A DNA stretch of 64,000 nt, taken from positions 372,001-436,000 of the forward strand of contig CAVQZG010000008.1 of assembly GCA_963718305.1 (NCBI GenBank), read 5' to 3'. The translations under genes and the position numbers were made by a program. The notes below the pieces were generated by a model. The model did not search any database. It was not told where the DNA came from and was given only the letters and a program-made list of their open reading frames with translations. Positions 15,421 through 24,912 of the stretch are shown piece after piece (positions within the stretch are counted from its first letter, which is position 1; each line of letters opens with the position of its first letter). Source of the stretch: RYN-230 sp963718305 (lineage in GTDB: Bacteria > Actinomycetota > Actinomycetes > Streptosporangiales > Streptosporangiaceae).

Positions 15421-16221
15421 TCAGCGCCCCTGGGCCTTGAGCCATTCGAGGGTGGCGTCCGCGACGTCTTTCCAGCCGCTGTCGATCGTGAGGGAGTGGC
15501 CGCGGTTCTCGAACTGCCTGAGTTCGGTTACCGCCGCCGAGTGCCGGTACTGCTTGAACGTGGAGCGGGTGGTCATATCCGGGACCGTGTGGTCTGCTGT
15601 CCCGGAGGTGAGCAGCAGCGGGCCGCGGGTCTCGTTGCCGGTGTTGACGGCGGCCTGTGAGTGGAGCGTGAAGTTGGCCGCCGCCGCCTCGAACAGCGGC
15701 CGGGCCGGTGACGGGATCGCCCACTTCGCGAACAGCTCACCGGACTCTTCTTCAGTGAGGGCGTTGCCGAACCCGAACCGGAATTCCTTTTCCGTCAGGG
15801 ACACGGACTTGTGCAGATTGGCTGGGTTGCGCAGGGCGGGCAGCGCCGCGCGGAGCTGGGCGAGCGGGAGTGGCAGGACCCCCTTGATCTGCGCGGGATC
15901 GATGGCGACACCAGCGACGCCGATCCCCTGGCCGAGCAGCTTCTCGGTGAGCAGGCCCCCGAAGGAGTGCCCGATGAGGATCGGGCCCGCATCGAGGGAG
16001 TCGATGATCTTCGTGTAGTGGGCGATGGCGTCGTCGATGGTGGCGTTGGCCACGAGTTCGGGGTGCTGCCGGGCGTCCGCCACCGTGTCCGGCTCCCCGG
16101 GCCAGCCGGGGGCGATCGGGTCATAGCCGGCCGCGCGGAAATGCTCGAGCCAGGGGTTCCAGCTGGAGGCGTGCAGCCACATACCGTGGATGAAGACGAC
16201 GGGTGCGCGGGTTGCTTTCAT
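15421..16221 (-). CDS. alpha/beta hydrolase
   Basis: A 266-residue protein from ATG 16221 with AGGAAAG upstream; a longer frame to 16299 is not family-like. VVFIHGMWLHASSWNPWLEH gives the oxyanion region, IGHSFGG the nucleophile, TADHTVP the acid loop and FENRGHSLTI the His. It is the promoter-proximal gene of the three-hydrolase set and is divergent from the large LuxR regulator at 16415. The LuxR protein is therefore a candidate activator of all three. The substrate is unknown. Confidence 0.9.
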   Translation of the reverse strand: MKATRAPVVFIHGMWLHASSWNPWLEHFRAAGYDPIAPGWPGEPDTVADARQHPELVANATIDDAIAHYTKIIDSLDAGPILIGHSFGGLLTEKLLGQGIGVAGVAIDPAQIKGVLPLPLAQLRAALPALRNPANLHKSVSLTEKEFRFGFGNALTEEESGELFAKWAIPSPARPLFEAAAANFTLHSQAAVNTGNETRGPLLLTSGTADHTVPDMTTRSTFKQYRHSAAVTELRQFENRGHSLTIDSGWKDVADATLEWLKAQGR

Positions 16222-16349
16222 GACTTTCCTGTCTGTTGGCGCCCTGCTCCGGCCACCAGCAAGGTCTGTGACTTCACCGTGACCTAATCCGGCTGGCATC
16301 GAATCCCCCGAACCGCGTAGTTGCCCCAGGCGCCGCGCGGGCGATGCTG

Positions 16350-16386
16350 CCGGGACAGGCTGCCGTCACAACCGGGACAGGCTGCC
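16350..16386. promoter_or_regulatory. 22-bp-spaced direct repeat, candidate activator site
   Basis: The 15-mer CCGGGACAGGCTGCC occurs at 16350-16364 and again at 16372-16386, exactly 22 bp apart, so both face the same side of the helix. It lies in the 193-bp region between the divergent hydrolase operon (start 16221) and the LuxR gene (start 16415). Direct repeats at two helical turns are typical of activator binding. Identity of the binder is inferred. Confidence 0.6.
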
Positions 16387-16414
16387 TTCACCAACTGCGC
16401 GTAAAGTGACGCTC

Positions 16415-19143
16415 ATGACGCTGCTCGGTCGCGGCGATGAGCGCGATCAGGTGGATCGCGTCCTTGCCGCAGCCCGCCAGGGCCTGAGTGGTGTCCTGGT
16501 CCTGCGCGGGGAACCCGGGATCGGCAAGACCGCTCTGCTGGACTACGCGGTCGACACCGCGGCAGACCTGGAGGTCGCCCGGGTCGAGGCGGTCGAGTCG
16601 GAGATGGAGCTGGGCTTCGCCGGACTGCATCAGCTGCTGCTGCCCTACCTCGGCACCCTCGCGTCCCTCCCGCCGCCCCAGCGTGACGCCCTGAGCTCAG
16701 CGTTCGGCCTTCAGCACCGCGGGCCGCCCGACCGGTTCCTGGTCGCCCTGGCCACCCTGACGTTGCTGGCGCACGCGGCCAGCGAGCGGGGACTGCTGTG
16801 CGTCGTCGATGACGCTCAGTGGCTCGACCGCGAGTCCGCGGCCGTGCTCGTGTTCGTGGCCCGCCGCCTGCATGCCGACGCCATCGCCTTCCTGCTGGCC
16901 GTGCGCGAACCCGCTGACCGGCCGACCGGATTCGCGGGCCTGCCCGGTATCTCCCTGCCGGGCCTGGCCGCACCGCAAGCGCGCCAGCTGCTCTCCGCGG
17001 TAGGAGATCTCGACGACGGGGTCGCTACCCGGATCGTGGCGCAGACCCGAGGGAATCCCCTGGCGCTCATCGAGATGGGCCGGGAGCTCACGCCCGGCCA
17101 GCTCGCTGGCGTGGCGCCGTTGCCGGAGCTGCTGCCGCTCGGCCGTCGGCTGGAGGCCCGGTTCCTGCGGCAAACTCGTCATCTTCCGGCCAGCACCCAG
17201 ACGCTGCTGCGGGCGGCGGCGGCCGAGCCGACCGGTGACCCGGCCCTGCTGTGGCGGGCTGGCCACGACCTCGGGTTCACGCCGGATGCGGCGTCCCCGG
17301 CCCAGGCGGAGGACTTGCTGATCCTTGGTCCGGTGATCCGGTTCCGCCACCCGCTGGTCCGCTCGGCGATCTACCACAGCGCCACCCTGGCTGAGCGCAG
17401 GCGGATTCATCGGGCCCTGGCCGCGGCCACCGATCCGGGCCAGGACCCGGACCGGCGCGCCTGGCACCTTTCGGAAGCGGCCGTCGAGCCGGACGAGGAC
17501 GTCGCGGCCGGCCTGGAGCGGGCCGCGGACCGCGCCATGACCCGGGGAGGCTGGGCGGCCAGCGCCGCGTTCCTCACCCGGGCGGCCGTGCTCAGCCCCG
17601 ACCCGCCCCCCCGCGCTCGCCGGCTCCTCGCTGCGGCCCGCGCCGAAAGCACCGCCGGCGCACCGGAAAAGGCGCAGATCCTCCTGGACAGATCACGAGA
17701 CGGGGCTGGCGACCCGTTTCAGGACGGACTGGCCAAACGGGCGCAGGGGGCGATTCATCGCGCGCTGAACCAGCCCGCCGACGCGGCCGCCGTCCTGCTG
17801 GCGGCCGCCACCGAACTCGCTCCGCTGGATGTGCGGCTGGCCCGCGGCGCCCTGCTCGATGCGCTGTCGGCGGCGAGTGTCTCGGGTCCGCTGGCGCTCG
17901 GCGGGGCGACGGAGGCGGAGATCGCCGCGGCCGCCCGCGCCGCGCCGCTCCCGGCGGGACAAGCCGCAGGTCTCGGCGACCTGCTCCTGGACGCCCACGC
18001 GGCCCTGATTCTCGACGGCCACCGGGCCGCCGCCCCCCTAGTGCTCGACGCGACCTCCGCTCTTAGGCGGAACCGGTCCGAATCGGCGGAGATGCTGGGC
18101 TGGCTCGACGCCGGCTGCCGCGCCACGGGGGCCCTCGGCGACGACGATGCCCTGCACGAGCTGGCCAGCCGCATGGAGCGGCAGGCCCGCCACCAGGGCG
18201 CGCTGGCCGCCCTGGCCGGAGCGCTCGTCTACTCCGGCGTGGCGGCGATCTTCGCCGGCGCTCTGGACGAGGCCCAGGCCCGCTTCACCGAGCGGGAGGC
18301 GATCGAGGCCGCGCGCGGTGCTGACTGCCGCCTCGGCAACCTCATCGTGGCGGCCTGGCGCGGACACGAGAACGAAACCCGGGCGGGGCCGGCGCCGTGG
18401 CCGCCGCAGCGCGGTCCCAGGGCCAGGGCTGGAGGCTGACCTGGGTCGAATACGCGCGCTGCGTGCTCGAGCTCAGCCTCGGCCGTTATCAGGAGGCCAT
18501 GGCGGCGGCGCCGCACGCGTTTGAAGAGAACCGGCTGGTGAGCGCGTTCGCCTGGGCTGATTATGTCGAAGCCGCCGTCCGCTGCGGTGACGGCGATGCA
18601 GCCGGGGAGGTACTCGCCCGGTTCACCGGGCGGGTGGGCGCGGGAAGCCCGCCGATGGCGCTGGGCCTGCTGGCCCGCTCACGTGCCCTGCTCGCCCGCG
18701 ACCAGGAGGCCGAGGTGCTCTACACCGAAGCCCTCGACCGGCTGCCCCGGTGCCCGAGCGCGACGCACCTGGCCCGGACCCATCTCCTGTACGGCGAATG
18801 GCTGCGCCGGCGCAAGCGCCGCGCCGAGGCCCGGGACCACCTGCGCGCCGCCAGCGCGCAGTTCGAGGCCATGGGCGCGGCGGCCTTCGCCGAGCGGGCC
18901 CGGCTGGAACTGGTCGCTACCGGGGAGAACGCCCGCAAGCGAAGCCCGGAAACGCGCAACTACCTGACACCCCAGGAAACCCAGATCGCGACGCTGGCCT
19001 CCCGCGGCGCGACCAACCCGGAGATCGCGTCAAGACTGTTCATCAGCCCCAGCACGGTCGACTATCACCTCCGCAAAGTGTTCCGGAAGCTCGACGTGAG
19101 CTCCCGCCGCGACCTGGCCCGTGTCTCTCTCGGCAACTCCTGA
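16415..19143 (+). CDS. large ATP-binding LuxR (LAL) regulator, interrupted by one frameshift
   Basis: The N-terminal AAA-type ATPase has Walker A GEPGIGKTALLDYA and Walker B GLLCVVDDAQWLDRES, followed by a long helical TPR-like region. The C-terminus has a LuxR HTH: LTPQETQIATLASRGATNPE, then IASRLFISPSTVDYHLRKVF. The first frame (from GTG 16406 or ATG 16415) stops at 18439; the HTH part reads in the next frame to 19143. The protein is continuous if one G is restored in GGGG at 18385-18388, giving about 909 residues, the usual family length. As written, the product would lack its DNA-binding domain. It is divergent from the hydrolase trio. Confidence 0.88.
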
Positions 19144-19212
19144 GTCGCCATTGACTGCTGGCCTTGACGATTGAGCGGCTGACCGCACGAACCTAACGGG
19201 GAGGACCCGCCG

Positions 19213-19767
19213 ATGGCCCACATCGATCCGCTCCTTGAGCGCAACAAGCACTTCGCGGCCACGGACGCCCGCGAGGGGGCCAGCATCGTCGCGAAGCACC
19301 CGGTCTACGTGATCACCTGCCTGGATCCGCGTACCGACCCGTCGGCCTTCCTCGAACTCGGGCTCGGTGATGCGATGGTGATCCGCAACGCCGGCGGCCG
19401 CGTCTCCCCCGACGTGCTCACCGATCTGGCCTATATCGGCTACCTCTCCGCGAGGGTGAATCCCGCCGGGGCCCGGTTCGAGGTCGCCGTGATCCATCAC
19501 ACCGACTGCGGCACCCACTTCCTCGCGGACGAGGATTTCCGCCGTGGCTTCGCCGACCTCACCGGGGGTGACGACGCGACCCTCGCCGCGGAAGCCGTCG
19601 TCCACCCCGAGCAGACCGTCCGCCTGGACGTCGAGCGGCTGCGCTCCAGCACTATCCTGCCGGCCACGATCACCGTCTCCGGCCACGTCTACGACGTGTA
19701 TACCGGGCTGATCACTACCATCGTCCCGGCCGCGCCCATGCCCTCCGCCGCGGCGGAGTCCGCATGA
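19213..19767 (+). CDS. beta-class carbonic anhydrase
   Basis: A 184-residue protein from ATG 19213 after GGGAGGA. Zinc and proton-transfer residues are visible: Cys36-x-Asp38-x-Arg40 in TCLDPRTDP, and His96-x2-Cys99 in HHTDCGTHF. It interconverts CO2 and bicarbonate. It belongs to the short actinobacterial clade with a divergent C-terminus. It starts 69 bp after the LuxR stop and 28 bp before the metallo-beta-lactamase-fold gene, so these two probably share a transcript. Role in pH or carboxylation supply is inferred. Confidence 0.92.
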   Translation: MAHIDPLLERNKHFAATDAREGASIVAKHPVYVITCLDPRTDPSAFLELGLGDAMVIRNAGGRVSPDVLTDLAYIGYLSARVNPAGARFEVAVIHHTDCGTHFLADEDFRRGFADLTGGDDATLAAEAVVHPEQTVRLDVERLRSSTILPATITVSGHVYDVYTGLITTIVPAAPMPSAAAESA

Positions 19768-19795
19768 GCACCCGGCCGGCGCAGGAGGGGTGCTG

Positions 19796-20848
19796 ATGTG
19801 TGACTCACCAGCGGACCCGCGGCAGGTCGCGGTGGCCGTCCCGCGTCCCGCCCCAGGCTCCGCCGTCGATCCGATCGCGCTGGAGCCCGTAGACGAAGTC
19901 GTGATCACGACCCTGGTGGACAACGTGTTCGACGCCCTGCTGACGGGCGACGAGCGCACCACGCGGGCATCGTTCAACGTCGGCCGGACCCCGGCTCCGC
20001 AGTTCGAGGGCGGATCGACGACGGTCGGGATGATGGCCGAGCACGGCTTCTCCGCGCTGGTCAGCGTGCGCCGCGGCGCCAGTACGACCACCCTGCTGTT
20101 CGATACCGGGTTGTCCCCCGACGCGATGGTCACCAACGCCTCGCGGCTCGGCACCGACCTGTCCCGGATCCAGGCGGTTGTCCTGAGTCACGGCCACTTC
20201 GACCATGCCGGCGGCCTGGCCGGGCTGGCCGGGAAGCAGGGGACCCGGTCGCTGCCCATGGTGGTGCACCCGATGATCTGGACCCGGCGCCGCCTGGCGG
20301 TGCCCGGCCGCGAGCCCGACGAGCTGCCCACGCTGAGCAAGCGGGCCCTCGAAGGCGAGGGGTTCGCGGTGATCGAGCGCCGGGAGCCCTCACTGCTGGT
20401 CGACGGCTGCGTGCTGATCACCGGCGAGGTGGACCGGACCACCGAGTTCGAGCACGGCATGCCCCCGCCGCACCAGCAGTGGACCGGCTCGGCCTGGGAG
20501 CACGACCCCCTGGTCATCGACGATCAGGCCCTCGTCGTGCACGTACGCGGGCGCGGCCTGGTGGTGCTGACCGGCTGTGCGCACGCCGGTGCGATCAACA
20601 TCGTCCGGCACGCGCAGCGGCTCACGGCCGTGCCGGCGCTGCACGCCCTGCTCGGCGGCCTGCACCTCAGCGGCCCGGCGTTCGAGCCGATCATCGGCCG
20701 GACCGTCGACGCGCTCACCGAGATGGACCCGGGCCTCCTGGTGCCCGGGCACTGCACCGGCTGGCGGGCCCAGCATGCTCTCGCGGCGGCCCTGCCGGGC
20801 GCCTGGGTCGCGGGCAGCAGCGGCTCATCATTCCGGCTCGCCGCGTGA
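19796..20848 (+). CDS. metallo-beta-lactamase-fold hydrolase (DHPMPT-synthase-like)
   Basis: A 350-residue protein from ATG 19796, 7 nt after AGGAGG. The metal motif is LSHGHFDHAGG (H-x-H-x-D-H). Earlier it has GFSALVSVRRG and LLFDTGLS, and later TGCAHAGAINIVRHAQRL, LLGGLHLSGP and LLVPGHCTGW. This layout matches the group that includes methanogen 7,8-dihydropterin-6-methyl synthase and many uncharacterised bacterial hydrolases. The true substrate is unknown. It follows the carbonic anhydrase and is closed off by a strong terminator. Confidence 0.88.
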   Translation: MCDSPADPRQVAVAVPRPAPGSAVDPIALEPVDEVVITTLVDNVFDALLTGDERTTRASFNVGRTPAPQFEGGSTTVGMMAEHGFSALVSVRRGASTTTLLFDTGLSPDAMVTNASRLGTDLSRIQAVVLSHGHFDHAGGLAGLAGKQGTRSLPMVVHPMIWTRRRLAVPGREPDELPTLSKRALEGEGFAVIERREPSLLVDGCVLITGEVDRTTEFEHGMPPPHQQWTGSAWEHDPLVIDDQALVVHVRGRGLVVLTGCAHAGAINIVRHAQRLTAVPALHALLGGLHLSGPAFEPIIGRTVDALTEMDPGLLVPGHCTGWRAQHALAAALPGAWVAGSSGSSFRLAA

Positions 20849-20906
20849 CCGCGTAACGAATCCGGGGCCGCCATCGCTTACTTAAGTGAATGGCCTCTTC
20901 CCCCGG

Positions 20907-20941
20907 CAGTGCCCCGGCCGGCCCCCGCGGCCGGGGCACTG
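20907..20941. terminator. strong 14-bp hairpin terminator
   Basis: CAGTGCCCCGGCCG (20907-20920) pairs exactly with 20928-20941 around a 7-nt loop. It lies between the plus-strand hydrolase (stop 20848) and the minus-strand VOC gene (stop 20982), so it serves both. Confidence 0.8.
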
Positions 20942-20981
20942 TCATGCCGGGCCGCCAGGCCCCGCCGCTGAGCGCACCGGG

Positions 20982-21332
20982 TCAGGGCGCCACGGGCGAC
21001 GGGTGCCGGGGCTCGTAGATCGGGAGTTCCGAGCCGTCCGGCAGCCGGATCGCGGCCAGCAGTCCCCAGCCCTGATCGGCGACGTCCTTCGCCACTTCCA
21101 CTCCTTTGCCCTGCAATTCGGCGAGGGTGGCGTGAATGTCGTCACACATCAGGTAAAGCTCATGGCGGGTAGCACCGTCGGCGGGATGGACAGCCAGCTC
21201 CGCCGGGGGCAGCGCGAAAATCAGCCAGCCGCCGCCCGCATCAGCCGAGGACAGGCCGAGCACATCCCTGAGGAACGCACGCACCTGGTCAGCCTCGGGT
21301 GAGAACACGATCGCATGCACGCCGGTGATCAC
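20982..21332 (-). CDS. VOC-superfamily protein (glyoxalase/bleomycin-resistance fold)
   Basis: A 116-residue protein from GTG 21332. HAIVFSPEADQVRAFLRDVL begins the first beta-alpha-beta-beta-beta module; GWLIFALPPAELAVHPADG, HELYLMCDDIHATLAELQGK and DGSELPIYEPRHP complete the pattern. Metal-ligand positions typical of glyoxalases (His near the start, Glu near the end of YEP) are present. Enzyme or binding role cannot be separated. Single gene. Confidence 0.87.
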   Translation of the reverse strand: MITGVHAIVFSPEADQVRAFLRDVLGLSSADAGGGWLIFALPPAELAVHPADGATRHELYLMCDDIHATLAELQGKGVEVAKDVADQGWGLLAAIRLPDGSELPIYEPRHPSPVAP

Positions 21333-21434
21333 GGTGCGATTCTAACCGCGCCCAATCGGTCACCCCGGCTGCTGCATGGTCGTGAGCGCCAGGTGGTTTT
21401 CGTTATCGGAGAAGATCGTCGTGAGCTGTGGTGG

Positions 21435-22379
21435 TCAGGCCGCGGCTTTGAGGGGCCTGGCCGGCCCGAACGCGGCGGCGAAGCCCTGCCGCCAGCTCGG
21501 GTAACGGGGCGTCCAGCCGAGTTCCCGCCTGGCCCTGGCGTTCGAGGCGCCGCGGGACTGGGTGGCCCCCAGCACGGCGTCTTCGCCGATGATGAGCCGG
21601 ACGACCCAGGCCGGGACGTGGCGGGGCGGTTTCGCGCCAAGCGCGTCGGCCAGCACCGGCAGCCACTCACGCGCGGGGGCGGGCTCGTCGTCGACGATGT
21701 TGTAGAGGCCAGGCCCGTCGTGATCGAGGGCGAGAACGGTCGCCGCGGCGGCATCGTCGAGATGGATCCACGACGTGACGCCCTCGCCGTGGCCGATGAT
21801 CGGGAACTGCCGTTTGCGGACGGCCTTGATCAGCTGGTCGCCGGAATTGCCGTAGAAGCCGCCGTAACGGAGGGCGATCCCGCCTGCCTCGGTGACCACG
21901 CGGTCGAGGTAGGCCATGGCCGCGTTGGTCTGCTGCGCCCCCGCCGGCGGCGAGGGGTCGAGCGGGTCGTCTTCGGTCTTGACCATTCCCCCCTGCCGGG
22001 CGTAGCGGTACGGGGCGAAGCTCTGGGCGATGAAGCGGGGCACGCCCGCCTCGCGCGCCGCCGCCAGCAGGGCGTCGGTCCCCTCGGTCCGGAGCCGGTT
22101 GGTCTGGGCGAAGGTCTTGTCGAGCTTCCTGGAGAAGCCGCCACCGGCCAGCGCCGTCGCCTGGTGGATGATCGCCCCCGGCCGGGCCTCCAGCACGGCC
22201 CGGCGGACCGCGCCCGGGTCGAGCAGGTCAAGCTGGACCGGCTGCGCGCCGAGCGCCCGGACCTGCCCGGCGTGGCCGGGCGACCTGTATGTGCCGATCA
22301 CTTCGTGCCCCTGGTCGGCCAGCTGGGGGACGAGCCGGGTGCCGATCGCACCGCTGGCTCCGACGATCATGACTCGCAT
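21435..22379 (-). CDS. NAD(P)-dependent epimerase/dehydratase-type oxidoreductase
   Basis: A 314-residue protein from ATG 22379 with AAGGAG upstream. The dinucleotide motif is MRVMIVGASGAIGTRLVPQL. Later elements are IHQATAL, FIAQSFAPYRYARQGGMVKT, ALRYGGFYGNSGDQLIKAVR and a C-terminal GWTPRYPSWRQGFA, all of the extended atypical SDR family. The expected YxxxK is not clearly conserved, so the reaction is uncertain. Monocistronic as far as can be seen. Confidence 0.88.
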   Translation of the reverse strand: MRVMIVGASGAIGTRLVPQLADQGHEVIGTYRSPGHAGQVRALGAQPVQLDLLDPGAVRRAVLEARPGAIIHQATALAGGGFSRKLDKTFAQTNRLRTEGTDALLAAAREAGVPRFIAQSFAPYRYARQGGMVKTEDDPLDPSPPAGAQQTNAAMAYLDRVVTEAGGIALRYGGFYGNSGDQLIKAVRKRQFPIIGHGEGVTSWIHLDDAAAATVLALDHDGPGLYNIVDDEPAPAREWLPVLADALGAKPPRHVPAWVVRLIIGEDAVLGATQSRGASNARARRELGWTPRYPSWRQGFAAAFGPARPLKAAA

Positions 22380-22700
22380 GAACCTGCTCCTTAGTTCCCG
22401 TGCCGTGGCCTGCGTTGTCGCGGGTCACTTAGCTGACACCTGGCCAGGCAGAAATGTGACGGGCAGGCTCCACCGCTGGCCAGACGATGAGATGCGGCGG
22501 TGCAGACCCGGGACGCCAATCCAGCGCACGATTAGCCCCAGCGGGATTTACCACGCATTCAATTCCGCGGGCTGGCCTTCCCGGCGTGGCGGGATAGCTT
22601 TCCGGCCCGAATGTGCAAATCTGGGCGCCATGAGCCGGAATGCTCGTGTCTGCGCCTGGCGCGGAACTGAGGATTCGTGCCCCGCTGGCGGAGTTCTGGC
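22380..22700. other. 321-bp divergent intergenic region, no gene seen
   Basis: This region separates the minus-strand epimerase start from the plus-strand polysaccharide deacetylase start. Short frames exist on both strands but none has a ribosome site or family resemblance. It must carry both promoters, though I cannot place -10/-35 boxes with confidence. The last 100 bp have loosely similar GAATG...CTGGCG segments, not convincing as repeats. Confidence 0.5.
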
Positions 22701-23963
22701 ATGACTGGCCTGGGGGGGCCTGCCCGTCCCGTCCGTCCGACGTCCCCGGCCCCGGCGCTGCCACCCCGCCTGACCGTTTTCGCCATGACCGGGGTGCTGG
22801 TCGCAGCGGGCCTGATCGTGGCCTGGATGGGGCAGCATGCTGCGGCGGCAGCCTCGGCCCGTCCCGCGGTGGCCTGGGCCCTGGATCCGGCGTCGAACAC
22901 CGTGACCATCCGGCTGAGGCCCGGCGGCGGCCCGTCCGGCCACCGGATCCTGGCCCGCAGCCATCTCACCGTGTCCGAGGACGGGAGCGGGAAGCAGTGG
23001 ACACAGTCTCCAAGGGGCGGGACGGTCGGGGTACCCGTGCCGCCGGGCAGGCAGACCCGTCTTGTGGTCCAGGTGGCGGGCCCGGCGCCGTTCAGCCAGG
23101 CACTCACCGTCACCGCACCCTCGGCCCTGCGGGTCACCGCGTCCCGCCGTGACTCCGGCGGGGTCCGCGTCTGGCTGTCCGGCCCGCTCCGCCGCGCGCC
23201 GCACCAGCCGCTGTGCGGCCAGGACACGGTCAGCTTCCCGGCCTCGCGGGAGGTGGACGTGGCGAACGGTGCCCTTCCCTGCCGGACCACGCTGACCTTG
23301 ACCAGCCGGGCTGGCGAGCAAACCGTGGTGCGCCTGGCCACGCGCGGCCTGCCCGAGACTTCGCTCTACTCCTTCGCTAATCCGGCCCATCGGGCCATCT
23401 ACATCACCGTGGACGACGGCTGGACCCCGAGCCCGCGAGTGCTGACCATCATGCGCCGGACCCAGCTGCCGGTGACGGCCTTCCTCATCGAGCGAGCCGC
23501 CCAGCGGGACCTGCCGTACTGGCGGGCCTTTGTCGGCGCGGGCGGCACGGTGGGCGACCACACCGTGTCCCACCCCAACCTCACCAAGCTGACGCTGGGC
23601 CAGGCCACGGCCCAGTGGGGGCAGGCCAGGCGGGGGCTCGGGCAACTGCTCGGCCAGGTCCCCTTCCTGGGTCGGCCGCCGTACGGGGCTTTCGACCCGG
23701 TGGTGCAGGCGGCGGCGTACCGGGGCGGGCTGAAGGAGCTGGTGGGCTGGAGTGTGGTCGTAGATAGCGACGGCATCCACACCTGGGACGGCAAAGGCCT
23801 GGAGCCGGGCGAGATCGTGCTCCTGCACTGGGTTCCCGGTCTGGGCGGCCAGCTGGCCAGGCTGCTGACCGTCATCCACGCCCGGCACCTCAGCCCCGAG
23901 CCGCTCACCGCGGCCAGCTTCGCCCACACCGCCCCCCAGCGGCGCTCCCTCGACGGCGACTAA
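22701..23963 (+). CDS. membrane-anchored polysaccharide deacetylase (NodB fold)
   Basis: A 420-residue protein from ATG 22701 (GGCGGAG upstream; a GTG at 22677 is also in frame). A single N-terminal hydrophobic segment, MTGVLVAAGLIVAWMG, acts as signal or anchor. About 150 residues of beta-rich extracellular sequence follow, with an Ig-like feel. Then comes the NodB domain: IYITVDDGW, GDHTVSHPNL with the metal histidines, RPPYGAFD, and a final EIVLLHW. It would remove acetyl groups from cell-wall or exopolysaccharide N-acetylhexosamines outside the membrane. Substrate unresolved. Confidence 0.9.
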   Translation: MTGLGGPARPVRPTSPAPALPPRLTVFAMTGVLVAAGLIVAWMGQHAAAAASARPAVAWALDPASNTVTIRLRPGGGPSGHRILARSHLTVSEDGSGKQWTQSPRGGTVGVPVPPGRQTRLVVQVAGPAPFSQALTVTAPSALRVTASRRDSGGVRVWLSGPLRRAPHQPLCGQDTVSFPASREVDVANGALPCRTTLTLTSRAGEQTVVRLATRGLPETSLYSFANPAHRAIYITVDDGWTPSPRVLTIMRRTQLPVTAFLIERAAQRDLPYWRAFVGAGGTVGDHTVSHPNLTKLTLGQATAQWGQARRGLGQLLGQVPFLGRPPYGAFDPVVQAAAYRGGLKELVGWSVVVDSDGIHTWDGKGLEPGEIVLLHWVPGLGGQLARLLTVIHARHLSPEPLTAASFAHTAPQRRSLDGD

Positions 23964-24083
23964 GTGGTCTCGCCCGTAAGTTCGTCGGGGGGGTTAGGCC
24001 CAGGCGGTTGGGTCGTTGAGGTAGAGGCCGCAGGCGGTGTCGAGGGCGTCTTGGCAAGTGCCGATGGGCAGGCCGGTGGGGAA

Positions 24084-24262
24084 GATGAGAAGACCTCCAT
24101 CCAGGCCCGCTGCCGCTGCCACCCCACCCTGCCCCCGGGCAAGGCCCGCGCCATGCGGATCGAGCACGACTACAAGCGCGGTGGTGCCCTGGCCTACCTG
24201 GCCGCCTGGGACGTCCACCGCGGGCAGGTGATAGGCCGGTGCGAGCACACGACCGGGATCGC
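24084..24262 (+). pseudogene. IS630-family transposase remnant
   Basis: The plus-strand frame reads DEKTSIQARCRCHP, then PPGKARAMRIEHDYKRGGAL and AYLAAWDVHRGQVIGRCEHT. This is the middle of the DDE domain of IS630-type transposases, beginning just at the first catalytic Asp (DEKT). Upstream and downstream parts of the gene, and both terminal repeats, are absent. The 319-bp stretch between the deacetylase and the SRPBCC gene holds only this scrap and unassignable sequence, so it is a decayed insertion. Confidence 0.75.
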
Positions 24263-24282
24263 ACCCGGAATCGGCTTGCGGA

Positions 24283-24765
24283 TCACGCACGAGCGCTCGG
24301 CTTCTGCCGGCCATCAGCGATCACGCCACCCCCGTCGAGGATCTCCTTCAATTTCTTGAGTTGTTTCGGGAGAGCCTTCCGTGCGCGGGGGCGGGCAAAG
24401 AGGAGAAGCAGCTTGCCCAGGCCGCGGGCCTCGATCTCGAGCGCGATCGTCAGGCGCGACCGCCGGCCGCCTTTTAGCGGCTCGACTGTGCATCTCGCGA
24501 CGCCGACCAGAGGCCCGCTGACACCCCGATTGGTGAACTGCCGCGGGGGGTTGAACTCGATGACCTCTTCGGTCGTCGGCACCTTCCAGGGACCCATCCG
24601 ATGCAGCACCGTGGTCTTCGACCCCACGGCGAGTGGGGATGGGTCCTCGCGGTGCGCCGAGACGACTGAGTCGTCCCACTCGCGGTAGTGCAACGGTTCG
24701 AGCACGTACGTGAAGACGTCTTCGGGTCGTCGCGAAATCTCGATCCTTTCCACAGTTGCAACCAT
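24283..24765 (-). CDS. SRPBCC-fold protein (polyketide cyclase/START-like)
   Basis: A 160-residue protein from ATG 24765 preceded by an excellent AAGGAGG. VERIEISRRPEDVFTYVLEP, LHYREWDDSVVSA, VGSKTTVLHRMGPWKVPTTE and VIEFNPPRQFTNRGVSGPLV follow the SRPBCC pattern with a long C-terminal helix (KALPKQLKKLKEILDGG). These proteins bind hydrophobic ligands in a deep cavity. No functional partner is near; remnants lie on both sides. Confidence 0.87.
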   Translation of the reverse strand: MVATVERIEISRRPEDVFTYVLEPLHYREWDDSVVSAHREDPSPLAVGSKTTVLHRMGPWKVPTTEEVIEFNPPRQFTNRGVSGPLVGVARCTVEPLKGGRRSRLTIALEIEARGLGKLLLLFARPRARKALPKQLKKLKEILDGGGVIADGRQKPSARA

Positions 24766-24912
24766 CGTTCCTCCTTGTATGGATGGCAGTCATATGCATG
24801 ACCCCAGACGACGAGCCGACGTGACAGGAGTCCCGCGGTATGGCTGCGACGGCGACGATCTCCGTCCGCGGGGACTAGGGCGAAGAAAGTTCCAGCGCTC
24901 GCACGGCTGCGC

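Noticed and set aside
22600..22700. Loosely similar GAATG...CTGGCG segments before the deacetylase gene
   Set aside because: Similarity is too weak by eye to call a repeat or an operator.
23994..24070. Minus-strand stretch reading LPIGTCQDALDTACGLYLND
   Set aside because: Protein-like by appearance, but short, without start or family match, and overlapping the decayed insertion region.
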